Origin: Desulfobulbus sp.
Lineage (GTDB): Bacteria; Desulfobacterota; Desulfobulbia; Desulfobulbales; Desulfobulbaceae
Length of the DNA: 64,000 bases
NCBI GenBank assembly: GCA_028684915.1
Contig: JAQUEZ010000003.1
Location: forward strand, 1-64,000
Reading direction: 5' to 3'
Both the position numbers and the translations under genes were made by a program. Below the pieces are notes generated by a model. That model had not been told where the DNA came from and ran no database searches. It saw only the letters and a program-made list of their open reading frames with translations. Shown here in pieces: positions 16,255 to 25,531 of the stretch; positions within the stretch are counted from its first letter, which is position 1, and each line of letters begins with the position of its first letter.

Positions 16255-17364
16255 ATGAAGCTCACGGAAAAGATATCATGGTTGATGGGGCGTGTCCAAA
16301 GAAGTCTGTTTCCCCATCTGAACGAATGTTTGCCAGCGCCGCTCACTGAGCAGGAAAGGCGATTGGTGTCGATTCTGGAGATCGTCGAGGCGGAGCGATA
16401 TGTGCCCAGAATCGTCACCCGGTATCGGTATCCCGGTCGCAAGCCTCTCGACCGGCAGGCGTTAGCCCGTGCGTTCGTGGCCAAGGCACTCTATCGTTAC
16501 CCGACGACCAGCGATTTGCACCGTGCCCTGCAATCGACAGCCAACCTGCGCAGGATATGCGGATTCGAGGTTGCAGGTTCCTTGCCATCTGAGGCCACCT
16601 TTTCGCGGGCTTTTGCCACATTTGCCGCAGGCAGTCTGGGCAATGTGGTGCATGATGCGTTGGTGGCAGAGTATCTGTCACATGAGCTGATCGGTCACAT
16701 CAGCCGGGATTCCACGGCGATCGTTGGCCGTGAAAAACCAGCGAAGAAGGCTGCCAAGGAGCCGAAGCCACGCCGTAAACGAGGCCGTCCAGCCAAGGGC
16801 GAGCAACGGGAGGAGGCCACATTGAAACGATTGGATCGCCAAGTGCACCAGACCGCAGAGGAGGCCATTGGCGAACTGCCGACGGTTTGTGACCGTGGAA
16901 CCAAGCAGAATGCCAAAGGGTACAAAACATCATGGAACGGCTACAAGCTGCATCTGGATACCAATTATATCGGCCTGCCGATCAGCGCCCTTGTCACCTC
17001 TGCCTCGCTGCATGACAGCCAGGTGGCTATTCCGCTGATCAAGCTGACCAGTAACAAGGTAACCTACCTGTACGACCTGATGGATGCCGCTTACGACGCC
17101 CAGCGGATCGAGGAGACCAGTAGGAAATTTGGCCATGGCCCGATTGCCGACAGAAATGGCCGAGGCAAGGAGGTCATCCCCATGGCACCCCACGAAGCAG
17201 AGCGCTACAAGATCCGGTCTTGTGCGGAACGGGCGAACAGTCGGCTGAAAGAAGACTTCGGCGCCAGTAATGTCATGGTCAAGGGGCACAGCAAGGTAAC
17301 CCTCCACCTGATGCTCGGCGTTGTCGTTCTGTTTGCCGATCAGCTGCTTCGGCTAGCCGGTTAG
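16255..17364 (+). CDS. DDE transposase, IS5/IS1182-like
   Basis: A 369-residue transposase from ATG 16255. The order is an N-terminal helical domain with a DUF772-like segment (LARAFVAKALYRYPTTSDLH), first catalytic Asp in HISRDSTAI, a basic KRRK/GRPAKG insert, second Asp in LYDLMDAAYDA, and a C-terminal RSCAERANSRLKEDFGASN containing the Glu. That is the IS4/IS5 superfamily layout, but I cannot fix the exact family. The frame is intact, so the element may be active. Its termini were not resolved. Confidence 0.85.
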   Translation: MKLTEKISWLMGRVQRSLFPHLNECLPAPLTEQERRLVSILEIVEAERYVPRIVTRYRYPGRKPLDRQALARAFVAKALYRYPTTSDLHRALQSTANLRRICGFEVAGSLPSEATFSRAFATFAAGSLGNVVHDALVAEYLSHELIGHISRDSTAIVGREKPAKKAAKEPKPRRKRGRPAKGEQREEATLKRLDRQVHQTAEEAIGELPTVCDRGTKQNAKGYKTSWNGYKLHLDTNYIGLPISALVTSASLHDSQVAIPLIKLTSNKVTYLYDLMDAAYDAQRIEETSRKFGHGPIADRNGRGKEVIPMAPHEAERYKIRSCAERANSRLKEDFGASNVMVKGHSKVTLHLMLGVVVLFADQLLRLAG

Positions 17365-17383
17365 GCTTCTCGGCTATCAATGA

Positions 17384-18184
17384 TCAGAGAGAGCGGCTTG
17401 CACGTAACCCGACAAGTTGTTCATTTTGCAAAGTGGCTATGAATCTCTGGTTGAACCGGTAACAGAATTCGTCGAGATACTCTTGGAGATACTTGGACGA
17501 AACGCCATGAAAGGTTCCATTGATGAACTTCTTCATGTTGCCGATCATGATATGCACTAAGGGCAGCCAGACATTGGCCTCTTCAGCTGGAGTGACCTTT
17601 TTCCGGTGTTTGTGCTGTTTGGCAACGACATTCAATGCAGGAAGCGCATCGGTCTTCACCGTCTGACCGGTACGCAGGTGTCTGGTGAGAAAAGAGCCGA
17701 CAGTATCTGTGCACACGCTGTCCACTGCTTGCATGGCGACAAACCCGGCTCCTTTGTCCCGGGTTTCGACCGCAACAAGCACGGGTCGTTTCCCCTCGGC
17801 GCCACGGCCTCTTTTGCCGGATCGTTTGCCGCCAACAACGGTATCGTCCAACTCGATCAGGTTGGAGAGTCGATAGATGCTGTCCCGGTGGGCCATGGCT
17901 TTTCGGCTTTTACGCAATATGGTGCGGGCTGTGATCCAGGAAACGTCCAAGTGCTTAGACACTCGAAGTGCGGAAATGCCCCCTTTGTCAGAAGCCGTGA
18001 GGTAGATGGCCCAGAACCATTTGACCAGGGGAATTTTGGTGGCATGAAACAAGGTGTCCGCGGTTATCGAGACCTGATGACGACAGTGGGCACATTGATA
18101 CAGATGGCGCGAGGCGATCAGGTAGGCTTTAGTGCCGCCGCAGGCCGGGCACTGGAAACCCTTGGGCCAGCGCACTTTGACCAA
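17384..18184 (-). CDS. IS1595-family (ISXO2-like) transposase
   Basis: A 266-residue transposase. It has an N-terminal zinc ribbon (FQCPACGG and YQCAHCRHQVSITADTLFH) and an ISXO2-like DDE domain (LIELDDTVVGGKRSGKRGRG, SFLTRHLRTGQTVKTDALPA, and HIMIGNMKKFINGTFHGVS). TTG 18184 is the first start available. The frame stays open and family-like for about 20 codons further upstream (EWQQRFGTEHACAQ) with no standard start before a double TGA, so the true start may have been lost. Confidence 0.85.
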   Translation of the reverse strand: MVKVRWPKGFQCPACGGTKAYLIASRHLYQCAHCRHQVSITADTLFHATKIPLVKWFWAIYLTASDKGGISALRVSKHLDVSWITARTILRKSRKAMAHRDSIYRLSNLIELDDTVVGGKRSGKRGRGAEGKRPVLVAVETRDKGAGFVAMQAVDSVCTDTVGSFLTRHLRTGQTVKTDALPALNVVAKQHKHRKKVTPAEEANVWLPLVHIMIGNMKKFINGTFHGVSSKYLQEYLDEFCYRFNQRFIATLQNEQLVGLRASRSL

Positions 18185-18349
18185 GGTTTGGGCACATGCG
18201 TGTTCCGTACCGAATCGTTGCTGCCATTCTCCTGGTTCAGTGAGGGATCATCAGTAAAAACAGCTTCAGCAAACAATTAACTTGTTTAAATTTCTTTAAA
18301 AATATTGCAATACCCACCTTTCCCGAAAACTCACTCGGCAGGTGGAAAC

Positions 18350-19675
18350 ATGAAACGATTGATCCTCGAGCAAAGCAGCGAAGAATTTTACACCAGTCAC
18401 TCCGGGCTGGCCCTGGCCGGCGCCTGCATCAACCGTTACAGCGACCTTGGCCGGCATGTTGGTAGGGTGGCCAAGGGGGGCGATCACATTGCCGAGATCG
18501 ATATCCTTCGCAGCTATCTTGGCTTGCTTTGTCTGGGCAAAAGCGATTATCAGGCCATTGCCGCCATGCGGGAGGACGACTATTTCAAGCAGGCCCTGGG
18601 GATCGGCCGGATTCCCTCAGTCGAGCGTTTGCGCCAGCGACTGGACGAAGCCGGAGGCGACCTTGTATCGGTCATCAATCGATGTTCGCGAATCATGCTC
18701 AAGCGGCTCGAAGCTCCGATCACCGGCTACCGCAACGGCTTGATCCCTCTGGATGTGGATGTCTTCCCCCAGGATAACTCCAACACCAAGAAGGAGGGTG
18801 TCAGCCGTACCTACAAAAACTACGATGGCTATGCGCCCATCGCCGCCTATCTCGGCATGGAGGGCTGGTGTCTGGAGGTGGAACTCCGGCCCGGAAGCCA
18901 GCACAGCCAGAATGGGTTTGTCGACTTCATTAATCGGGCGATTGCCGGAGCCAAGGATTTGACCAAGCAGCCGCTCCTGGTTCGGGCCGACGCGGGCAAC
19001 GATGCCCTCGAGACCCTCGCCGCCCTGGAAGACGCCGAGACGCACTACATCGTCAAATGGAATCCCCGAAAAAGCGACACCGTCGCCTGGCGGGACAAGG
19101 TGTTTGCCGATGGGCCGGTCAAGACACCTAGAATCGGCAAGCGGGTTGGCACCATTGTCGTTACGGAACACAAGGCAATCAAAGAAACGACCTATACCTT
19201 CCAGCGAATCGTCCGGGTGATCGAGCGGACCATCGACAAAAAAGGCCAGTTTCTCCTCGCTCCGGAGATCACCCTTGAGGGCTGGTGGACCGACCTTGCG
19301 ATGGCGCCGGAAGATATTATTGAACTTTATCGGCAGCATGCCACCTCGGAGCAGTTCCATAGCGAGTTCAAGACCGATCTGGATCTCGAACGGCTCCCGA
19401 GCGGCAAGTTTGCCACCAATGCCCTGGTGATGGCTTTGGGCGCCTTTGCCTACAACATCCTCCGCTTTATCGGGCAAACGGGCCTGATCGCCCCCTTTGG
19501 ACCGGTGAGGCATTCGGCAAAACGCCGACGGCTCAGAACCGTGATCCAAGAGTTGATGTATCTGGCCGGACGGCTGATCGACACCGGCCGGCGGTTGAAG
19601 TTGCGCTTCAGCCGGCATTGCCCGGCCTTCATCGCTTTCAGCGCCGTGTACTCGCGGCTGATGCCGGCCGGCTAA
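18350..19675 (+). CDS. IS1380-family transposase
   Basis: A 441-residue IS1380 transposase from ATG 18350. Family hallmarks are GLALAGACINRY near the start, LDVDVFPQDNSNTKKEGVSR with the first catalytic Asp, LVRADAGNDALETL with the second, and EQFHSEFKTDLDLERLPSGK with the Glu, followed by ALVMALGAFAYNILR. The frame is complete. It may still move. The inverted repeats were not identified. Confidence 0.9.
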   Translation: MKRLILEQSSEEFYTSHSGLALAGACINRYSDLGRHVGRVAKGGDHIAEIDILRSYLGLLCLGKSDYQAIAAMREDDYFKQALGIGRIPSVERLRQRLDEAGGDLVSVINRCSRIMLKRLEAPITGYRNGLIPLDVDVFPQDNSNTKKEGVSRTYKNYDGYAPIAAYLGMEGWCLEVELRPGSQHSQNGFVDFINRAIAGAKDLTKQPLLVRADAGNDALETLAALEDAETHYIVKWNPRKSDTVAWRDKVFADGPVKTPRIGKRVGTIVVTEHKAIKETTYTFQRIVRVIERTIDKKGQFLLAPEITLEGWWTDLAMAPEDIIELYRQHATSEQFHSEFKTDLDLERLPSGKFATNALVMALGAFAYNILRFIGQTGLIAPFGPVRHSAKRRRLRTVIQELMYLAGRLIDTGRRLKLRFSRHCPAFIAFSAVYSRLMPAG

Positions 19676-20011
19676 GGAAGATGTATGAGCAAATCGGCTC
19701 GACAGGACAACTGTGCCTTCGCTTCGCCAAAGTACGGACTTTTCAATGAACAAGACGCCTAAGTAACCGTAGCGTTCGGTTTCTAAGCAACAGCATCAGC
19801 CCAAAAGGCTAAGAATCGACCCCGACAGACCTGAATGAGGAGGTCTGACCGACAGCGTCACGGATTCAGGATTCTATCAAACTTACTTCAGGCATCTGCA
19901 TGGCAAGACCTCTTTTGAGATATCGTTTTGATCTTGCTTGTAAAATAAGCATTATGCTGAGTTTTGTTTAGAGCCACTTTGATCATTTATGAGACAGCAC
20001 TGAGGTAATGT
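19676..20011. other. Intergenic stretch, flank of the IS1380 element
   Basis: No gene is seen. It should include the right end of the IS1380 element and the promoter of the binding-protein operon. A short inverted repeat AGACCT/AGGTCT lies near 19830. A GAGG ribosome site precedes ATG 20012. Confidence 0.5.
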
Positions 20012-20836
20012 ATGAAAGAGATTTGTGCAGCAATGATGTGTTTACTGTTTCTGTTCGTGTCCGGAATTACATTTGCTAGTGACGTCTTTGTGATCGGCAT
20101 TGCACCGCACACGAGCCCCCGCGTCATTCTGGAAATGTATGCGCCTTTGCGCACGTACCTGGAAAAATCTCTCGATGTTTCCGTGGAGATAGTGACCGCC
20201 CCCAATTATGAAGTCCTTGCCCAGCGCGGTCTGGCGCAAGAATTTGATATGGCCATTACCACCGGCCATCAGGCCCGTCTCTTCCAGAAGGATGCGAATT
20301 ACACGCCTCTTCTTACCTATAAGGCTGATTTCAAGGCCGTCGCCCTTGTCCTGGCCAATGGACCGATTAAAAGCCCTGCCGACCTGAAGGATGAGAATGT
20401 GCTCGGGCTGAGCCCTGCCTCCCTGGTCACCCTTTGGGGGCAACACTGGCTTGCTGACAACAAGGTGGTCTCTCGATCGATCAAGTATATCAGCGCATCG
20501 GACAGTGTGGCGCAGTTAATCATCTCCGGAGACGCTGCTGTCGGGTTTACCTCGTTGGCGAATTATCAAAAACTGCATCCGGAGGTGCGGGATAAGTTGC
20601 AGATTCTCGCCGAGAGCGAGCCCATGGCGGGACGCGTGTACATGTTGAACAGCCGCCGGTTACCCATGCAGAAAAAAATCGAGACCGCCCTCTGGACCTT
20701 TGCAGCGACGCCTGAGGCCTTGAAGTATTTCGAGGCCAACAAGCTGGAGGGATATCGTTCACTCAAGCCAGGCGAGATGGAGGCGATGGACCCGTACGTC
20801 GATGAAACCAGAAAACTGATCAACGACGCCAAATGA
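20012..20836 (+). CDS. PhnD-like periplasmic binding protein
   Basis: A 274-residue secreted protein with a signal peptide (residues 1-22, MKEICAAMMCLLFLFVSGIT, cleaved near FAS). It has the PhnD/SBP_bac fold used to bind phosphate, phosphonates or other small oxyanions: VIGIAPHTSPRVILEMYAPL, TAPNYEVLAQRGLAQEFDMA, then a LGLSPASLVTLWGQHWL segment. No transporter genes accompany it. It overlaps the following sensor kinase by four bases (ATGA), so it is better read as the ligand-sensing partner of that kinase than as an uptake component. The ligand cannot be read from sequence. Confidence 0.85.
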   Translation: MKEICAAMMCLLFLFVSGITFASDVFVIGIAPHTSPRVILEMYAPLRTYLEKSLDVSVEIVTAPNYEVLAQRGLAQEFDMAITTGHQARLFQKDANYTPLLTYKADFKAVALVLANGPIKSPADLKDENVLGLSPASLVTLWGQHWLADNKVVSRSIKYISASDSVAQLIISGDAAVGFTSLANYQKLHPEVRDKLQILAESEPMAGRVYMLNSRRLPMQKKIETALWTFAATPEALKYFEANKLEGYRSLKPGEMEAMDPYVDETRKLINDAK

Positions 20837-23130
20837 AGCGAATATCTCCTTGGAAGACTGTCCGTGGCCGCCTCGTTTTTCTGGCCGTCGGATTGGAAGC
20901 GCTGATGCTGACCGTTATGATCATCAACAGCATCCGTCTTTTGCACGGCGCCATGTCGAACCAGATACAGGGCGAGGCGCAACAGTTCAGCCCTGTGCTG
21001 ATCGCTGCGCTGACCGCACCTCTGGCTGCGCGTGACTATGCCACCATGCAGGCCGTTGTGGACGAAAGCCGAACCAAAGGTGGGTTGGATTACATCGTGG
21101 TCGTCGATCGTTATGGCCACCGTCTCGCTACAAACGGATGGCCTGAAGACATGCCGTTGCCCGAGCCGAGTACCAAATTTTCTCTGTTCGGGGACAACCA
21201 AGACCTTCGATATCATGTCGTCGTGCCCATAGAGTTTCAGCGTCAAGCCCTAGGGAAACTGCATTTTGGCATCAACCTTTCCAAAATGGTTCATGCGAGG
21301 CAGGAGTTGTTGATACAGGGTGTGAGTATCGCTGCTATCGAGATTTTTCTTTCCTCTGTAGTCTTGCTATCATTAGGTTTTTGGCTGACCCGGCACATGA
21401 AGTCACTGACCCAGGCCAGTTTAGAGGTGGCTGCCGGTAACTTGTCCCCGGCTCCTGTTCCCGAGGGAGATGATGATGTCGGCAAATTGGGCGCCGCTTT
21501 TAATATCATGTCCCGGGTCATCAAGGAACGGGTTAACGAACTGACCGCTGCCAAGGAAACCGCCGAAGCCAGTGCATTACAACTGCGCAGCATCACCCAT
21601 TCCGCCAACGACGCCATCTTGATGATGGACCCCCAGGGCGCGATTTCTTACTGGAACCCTGCGGCCGAAAAGATCCTGGGATATTGTCCCGAAGAAGCGA
21701 TAGGGCGCAACCTTCACCAACTGCTGGCTCCCAAACGTTACATTGCAGCCGAGGAAGCCGCTCTTTCCGAGTTTCGTCGCACCGGCCAAGGTAACGTTAT
21801 CGGCAAGACGCTTGAATTGTTTGCCAAGCGAAAGGATGGTCAAGAAATTTCGGTCGCATTGTCGCTATCATCGGTCTTTCTCTACGGCGCCTGGCATGCT
21901 GTGGGAATTTTACACGACATTACTGAGCGCAAACTTGCAGAACAGGCTTTGAAACAAAGCGACGAAAAGGTACGTTTGCTCCTCAACTCGACGGCAGAAG
22001 CAATATTGGGCATTGATCTTCAAGGCAACTGCACCTTTGCAAACCCATCTAGTCTCAGAATGCTAGGATGTTCTAGCCAAGAGCAACTGATCGGTAGGAA
22101 CATACGCAGTCTGATTCAGCATTTTCATCTGAACCATGATAATGTGTTAGATATTGATAGTCAGATTGTTGATATTTTTCATAAGGACAAAATGATTCAT
22201 ATGGAAAATATATTTTTTTATCGGATAGATGGAACAAGTTTTCCTGTTGAATACTGGTCGCATCCTCAGGTATATAATGGTGTTGCGACCGGAGCTGTTA
22301 TTACATTCATTGACAATTCCGCACGAATTAAAGCTCAAGAACAAATTAAGCTACAGCAAAATCAATTGGAATCGTTCAATCTTTCGTTACAAAAACGTGT
22401 TGAGGCAACAGTTTCTGAATTGCGGCAAAAGGATCAAATTTTAATCAGTCAGGGGCGCTTGGCCGCAATGGGTGAAATGATTGGCAATATAGCCCACCAA
22501 TGGCGACAACCTCTTAATGTTCTTGCCATGATAATAACCAACCTTCAACTCTCCTATCAGGATAACGAACTGACAGGGAAATTCATGGATGAATCCGTGG
22601 CCACTGCCAACCGATTGATACAGAGAATGTCGGCTACCATCAATGATTTCAGCAAGTTCTTTAGCCCTGAGAAGGAGAGCATTTCCTTTTCTGCCCAAAA
22701 GCAGGTCCAATTAGCAGTGGAAATGGTTGAGGCGGCCTTCAAGAACAACTCAATCACTATCTCCGTCGATTCCGAGAGTAATTGCAATCTTGAAGGGTTC
22801 CCAAATGAGTATTCCCAAGTGTTACTTAACTTACTTATCAATGCTAAAGACGCCATAGTTGAATCTGGGTCGAAACAAGGGGGCATCCATATCACCATTA
22901 GGAAAACAGATGGCATGGGGACGGTAACAGTTCGAGATAACGGCTGCGGTATCCCGACAGACTTGCTCGATAAGATTTTCGATCCCTACTTCTCGACCAA
23001 GAGCATGGGTACTGGTATAGGACTGTATATGTCAAAAATGATTATTGAACGCAATATGAATGGCCATATCGAAGTTACAACCAGTGAAGAAGGGAGCGAA
23101 TTTTTGGTCAGTGTCCCGCTTGCCTGTTAA
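20833..23130 (+). CDS. Membrane sensor histidine kinase (HAMP, two PAS)
   Basis: A 765-residue sensor kinase. It has a first membrane helix at about 12-32, a periplasmic domain of about 130 residues, a second membrane helix at about 165-182 (AIEIFLSSVVLLSLGFWL) and HAMP to about 240. PAS 1 follows at about 250-370 (HSANDAILMMDPQGAISYWN), PAS 2 at about 375-500, then the HisKA box with H555 (GNIAHQWRQPLNVLAM) and the ATPase domain with N box LLNLLINAKDAI, DNGCGIP and GTGIGLYMSKMI. The upstream binding protein probably contacts the periplasmic domain. No response regulator gene follows, so its partner is elsewhere. Confidence 0.9.
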   Translation: MKRISPWKTVRGRLVFLAVGLEALMLTVMIINSIRLLHGAMSNQIQGEAQQFSPVLIAALTAPLAARDYATMQAVVDESRTKGGLDYIVVVDRYGHRLATNGWPEDMPLPEPSTKFSLFGDNQDLRYHVVVPIEFQRQALGKLHFGINLSKMVHARQELLIQGVSIAAIEIFLSSVVLLSLGFWLTRHMKSLTQASLEVAAGNLSPAPVPEGDDDVGKLGAAFNIMSRVIKERVNELTAAKETAEASALQLRSITHSANDAILMMDPQGAISYWNPAAEKILGYCPEEAIGRNLHQLLAPKRYIAAEEAALSEFRRTGQGNVIGKTLELFAKRKDGQEISVALSLSSVFLYGAWHAVGILHDITERKLAEQALKQSDEKVRLLLNSTAEAILGIDLQGNCTFANPSSLRMLGCSSQEQLIGRNIRSLIQHFHLNHDNVLDIDSQIVDIFHKDKMIHMENIFFYRIDGTSFPVEYWSHPQVYNGVATGAVITFIDNSARIKAQEQIKLQQNQLESFNLSLQKRVEATVSELRQKDQILISQGRLAAMGEMIGNIAHQWRQPLNVLAMIITNLQLSYQDNELTGKFMDESVATANRLIQRMSATINDFSKFFSPEKESISFSAQKQVQLAVEMVEAAFKNNSITISVDSESNCNLEGFPNEYSQVLLNLLINAKDAIVESGSKQGGIHITIRKTDGMGTVTVRDNGCGIPTDLLDKIFDPYFSTKSMGTGIGLYMSKMIIERNMNGHIEVTTSEEGSEFLVSVPLAC

Positions 23131-23540
23131 CTCGGAATGGATCGATGTATAAAGTGGTTCAAGATTCAACACATGGAATAGCATATTGAACGTGGCGTCA
23201 ACATTCAGATCAAGAACAAACCAAGCAACTTAACCTGAAGATGGATCCTTCTTTAGGTATGCCGTTCGACGTATCTCATCCTGATTTTTCTTTTATTGAT
23301 GAACGCTTAATGCATTGATTGCTCACGATATGCATGGGTGCAGAGCAGGATTAAGCTCGCTACCAGCGTGAGCCCGGCAAGAACGAAAAAAAGGAGCCCA
23401 CCTGATCCTGCCCGTATTGAGTGGACATCCTGTTAAGCTGCTTTGAGAGCTTCAAACGCCATAGGACTACAACTGTTTGTTGCGTCTGTCCCATGATTCC
23501 CCCTATGATCAGCGGTCAGAAAGTTCTTCCGCCTGGCAAT
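23131..23540. other. Mostly non-coding stretch after the kinase
   Basis: No gene with a normal start is seen. On the minus strand around 23310-23410 a frame reads as a glycine-rich hydrophobic helix ending in basic residues (SGGLLFFVLAGLTLVASLIL, then CTHAYR). It looks like a membrane anchor or sorting-signal tail, but no start codon precedes it. Confidence 0.4.
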
Positions 23541-23603
23541 TTAAAAACCCCTCATAAATTTTTTTCTCTGTCCTGTGAAAATCGGTTTCATGACTTGTGC
23601 CAT
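23541..23603 (-). CDS. Possible 20-residue peptide with strong ribosome site
   Basis: An ideal AGGAGGTG lies a few bases before ATG 23603, followed by 20 codons (MAQVMKPIFTGQRKKFMRGF) and TAA. Either a leader or small peptide, or the surviving start of a lost gene. No family can be assigned to so short a sequence. Confidence 0.25.
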   Translation of the reverse strand: MAQVMKPIFTGQRKKFMRGF

Positions 23604-23901
23604 GGGCACCTCCTTGTTGTCTCATGATGCACGTGGTTCAAGCCCTGCAAATTAAAAACGCCTCCCGGCAAACATTGCCGCCGTGGAGGGTATTCTGCTT
23701 TGAGGAGGTGTGAGGCGGCTTGCAGGCAATGGTCAGGTAATCAGCTGGCAGAAAAACAGCCAGGTGATCGACCAGAAGGTAAAATGCCCCAAGAACAAAA
23801 GGACAGGTATTCCCTGGTTTGAACAAAAGGGTCCGGTCGGGTGAGCAGCAAACGGTTTTGCTGAATTCCTCCTGAATCCGTTTCAGCCGCAGGTGATCAT
23901 T

Positions 23902-24150
23902 TCAGCCTGCGCAGCGGTTTTTGGCCTTTGGGTGGGACGCGGCGAGAACTTTTTCAGCTTCGCTTCGTATTATCCATCGTTTGAGCTGCGTATCGGAAAT
24001 GCCCAGATTTTTTGCGACATCGGTAAGAGATACATGCGGCAGCGACGCTGCTTGGACAGCGTGTTCTTTAAAGTCTCGGGAGTATCTTTTACTTTCCGCT
24101 AAGTGGGGATTGCCCGCGGAAGGAGGGTAGCTGATTTCCGATTTTTTCAT
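23902..24150 (-). pseudogene. IS3 OrfA-like HTH protein, truncated
   Basis: Eighty-two residues include KRYSRDFKEHAVQAASLP and TDVAKNLGISDTQLKRWIIR, the helix-turn-helix of IS3-type OrfA proteins. The leucine-zipper half that normally follows is absent and no OrfB is present, so this is a remnant. Confidence 0.5.
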
Positions 24151-25336
24151 GATTTTTTCAGGCGGTTGCTAAGGTAAATTGCAGAAAGAAGAGCGGGGTG
24201 GAGCCGTTCTTGAAGATGAAGCTTGCATCATCGAATGCATCTTTTGCGCTGGAACCAGCAAGGCGTGGTTGTTTTTTCGTCGCATTGGCTTGAGCGAGCA
24301 GGGGAGAGGGCGACGGTGTACGCCCTTTGGGCAGATGGGCCATCCGCCGTGTGCATCCCGACTCGATTGTGAAGGGCCGGGATAATGGATATGGTCCGAT
24401 AAAAACAACGGCATGAACAGTCTCCGGTTGGCAGAGAAGCGATTGCCGCACAAGACCGACTCTGTTTGCGGGTAGATTCAGGTGCGGACCATGTGCCGGC
24501 GAGAACTATCCCCAATTGAAGTATGCGCCCGGTGGTCATATTCAGCGCATGCGATCAATCGCACACTTGAACATCTTGAGATTGATCCTTGGGTCCGAAT
24601 GACCGAACCCGCAACGATGGGGCGTGCAAGAGACTCGTGCTCTCCGCCACTCGCATTGCAGAAATAATGCCAGCAGCTTTTCCTGATGTGGTGCGGATTG
24701 CCGAAATGAAGCAAATAAAAGGCGAGGGAGGAGAAGCAGAGGTGATCCCGATCCATCATCGTTCTGATATTATAGAAAAATATTTCCTTCTTGCTTCCCG
24801 TGGCCGGGCGTGAGTGCTGAGGTCCGACCAGAAAGAACAAAATTCGGTTCGTTTTGCATGCGGTCGGTTCCCCTGTGGCTGTGGCGACTGCAATCCGAAC
24901 TGTTTTCGCTTGCAAGAGATTTGTAACAACTCCGGGGCACATCTTCAGAGTGTCGCTCGGTTGCCCTCCTTTTCGACAGTTTCTGTCACCTAACTGCTCG
25001 AAAGACCATCTTCTTCAAGTTCGGCCATCAGGGCATTCCCATGGTTTGCGAACCAATAACGGCCATGCCCTCTTTGCGTGGCACCCGTTTGTCCGCACTC
25101 CTGAGGTTGGTCTTGCCCGGTTTTTTTCTCAACAGCCACCACTTCTTTGCAAAAGGGTCAGGCGAATTGTCGACTGCGACAGTGGTCCGCAGTGAGCGGA
25201 TAATTTTTCATTTTGTGTGTCCTTTGCAAAAAAAAATATCAAATTGAAAATGGCGAGTACCACAATTTCGGGTGCAGCCGGTTGGCAACTTTTTGAAATA
25301 ATAGGGGGATCTGCAGAATGTGAGTTTGTGGTCGTG
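24151..25336. other. Long stretch without a convincing gene
   Basis: Several short open frames exist on both strands, but none has the composition or motifs of a protein and they overlap each other. It separates the signalling genes from the glycan genes and may hold decayed sequence. Confidence 0.5.
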
Positions 25337-25354
25337 TTGGCATGATACTTGATC
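25337..25354 (+). promoter_or_regulatory. Weak sigma-54-like promoter candidate
   Basis: TTGGCATGATACTTGATC resembles the -24/-12 consensus (TGGCAC-N5-TTGCW), with GG at -24 but GA where the invariant GC of the -12 box should be. Sigma-54 promoters are common before deltaproteobacterial exopolysaccharide genes, but the mismatch is at a key base. Confidence 0.2.
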
Positions 25355-25444
25355 TTTCCCTCGTGGATAAGGTCCTGTCCAAGCATTCACTTTGCTCGGT
25401 CAGGCGGCAACTGTGCAGCCCTCCCTGCGCAGAGCTTCCAAACA

Positions 25445-25504
25445 AGTTTTCCGGAGAGCATTGTTCTTCTGCGCGCCTCTACCTCGGGTGCTCTCCGGAA
25501 AACT
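25445..25504. repeat. Perfect inverted repeat before the wecA-like gene
   Basis: AGTTTTCCGGAGAGCA (25445-25460) and its exact complement (25489-25504) flank a 28-base spacer. The repeat ends 27 bases before ATG 25532, so it probably falls in the leader of the mRNA. It could act as an attenuator or mRNA-protecting hairpin, or as a wide operator. Confidence 0.65.
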
Positions 25505-25531
25505 GTTCTTTAAGGGTAATGTATCGGTGCG

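Noticed and set aside
18617..19753. A 378-codon minus-strand frame across the IS1380 transposase
   Set aside because: Antisense shadow; the plus strand has the full DDE set.
24158..24942. Several overlapping short frames suggesting a small gene cluster
   Set aside because: They overlap each other on both strands, have no ribosome sites or recognisable motifs, and look like chance open frames in decayed sequence.
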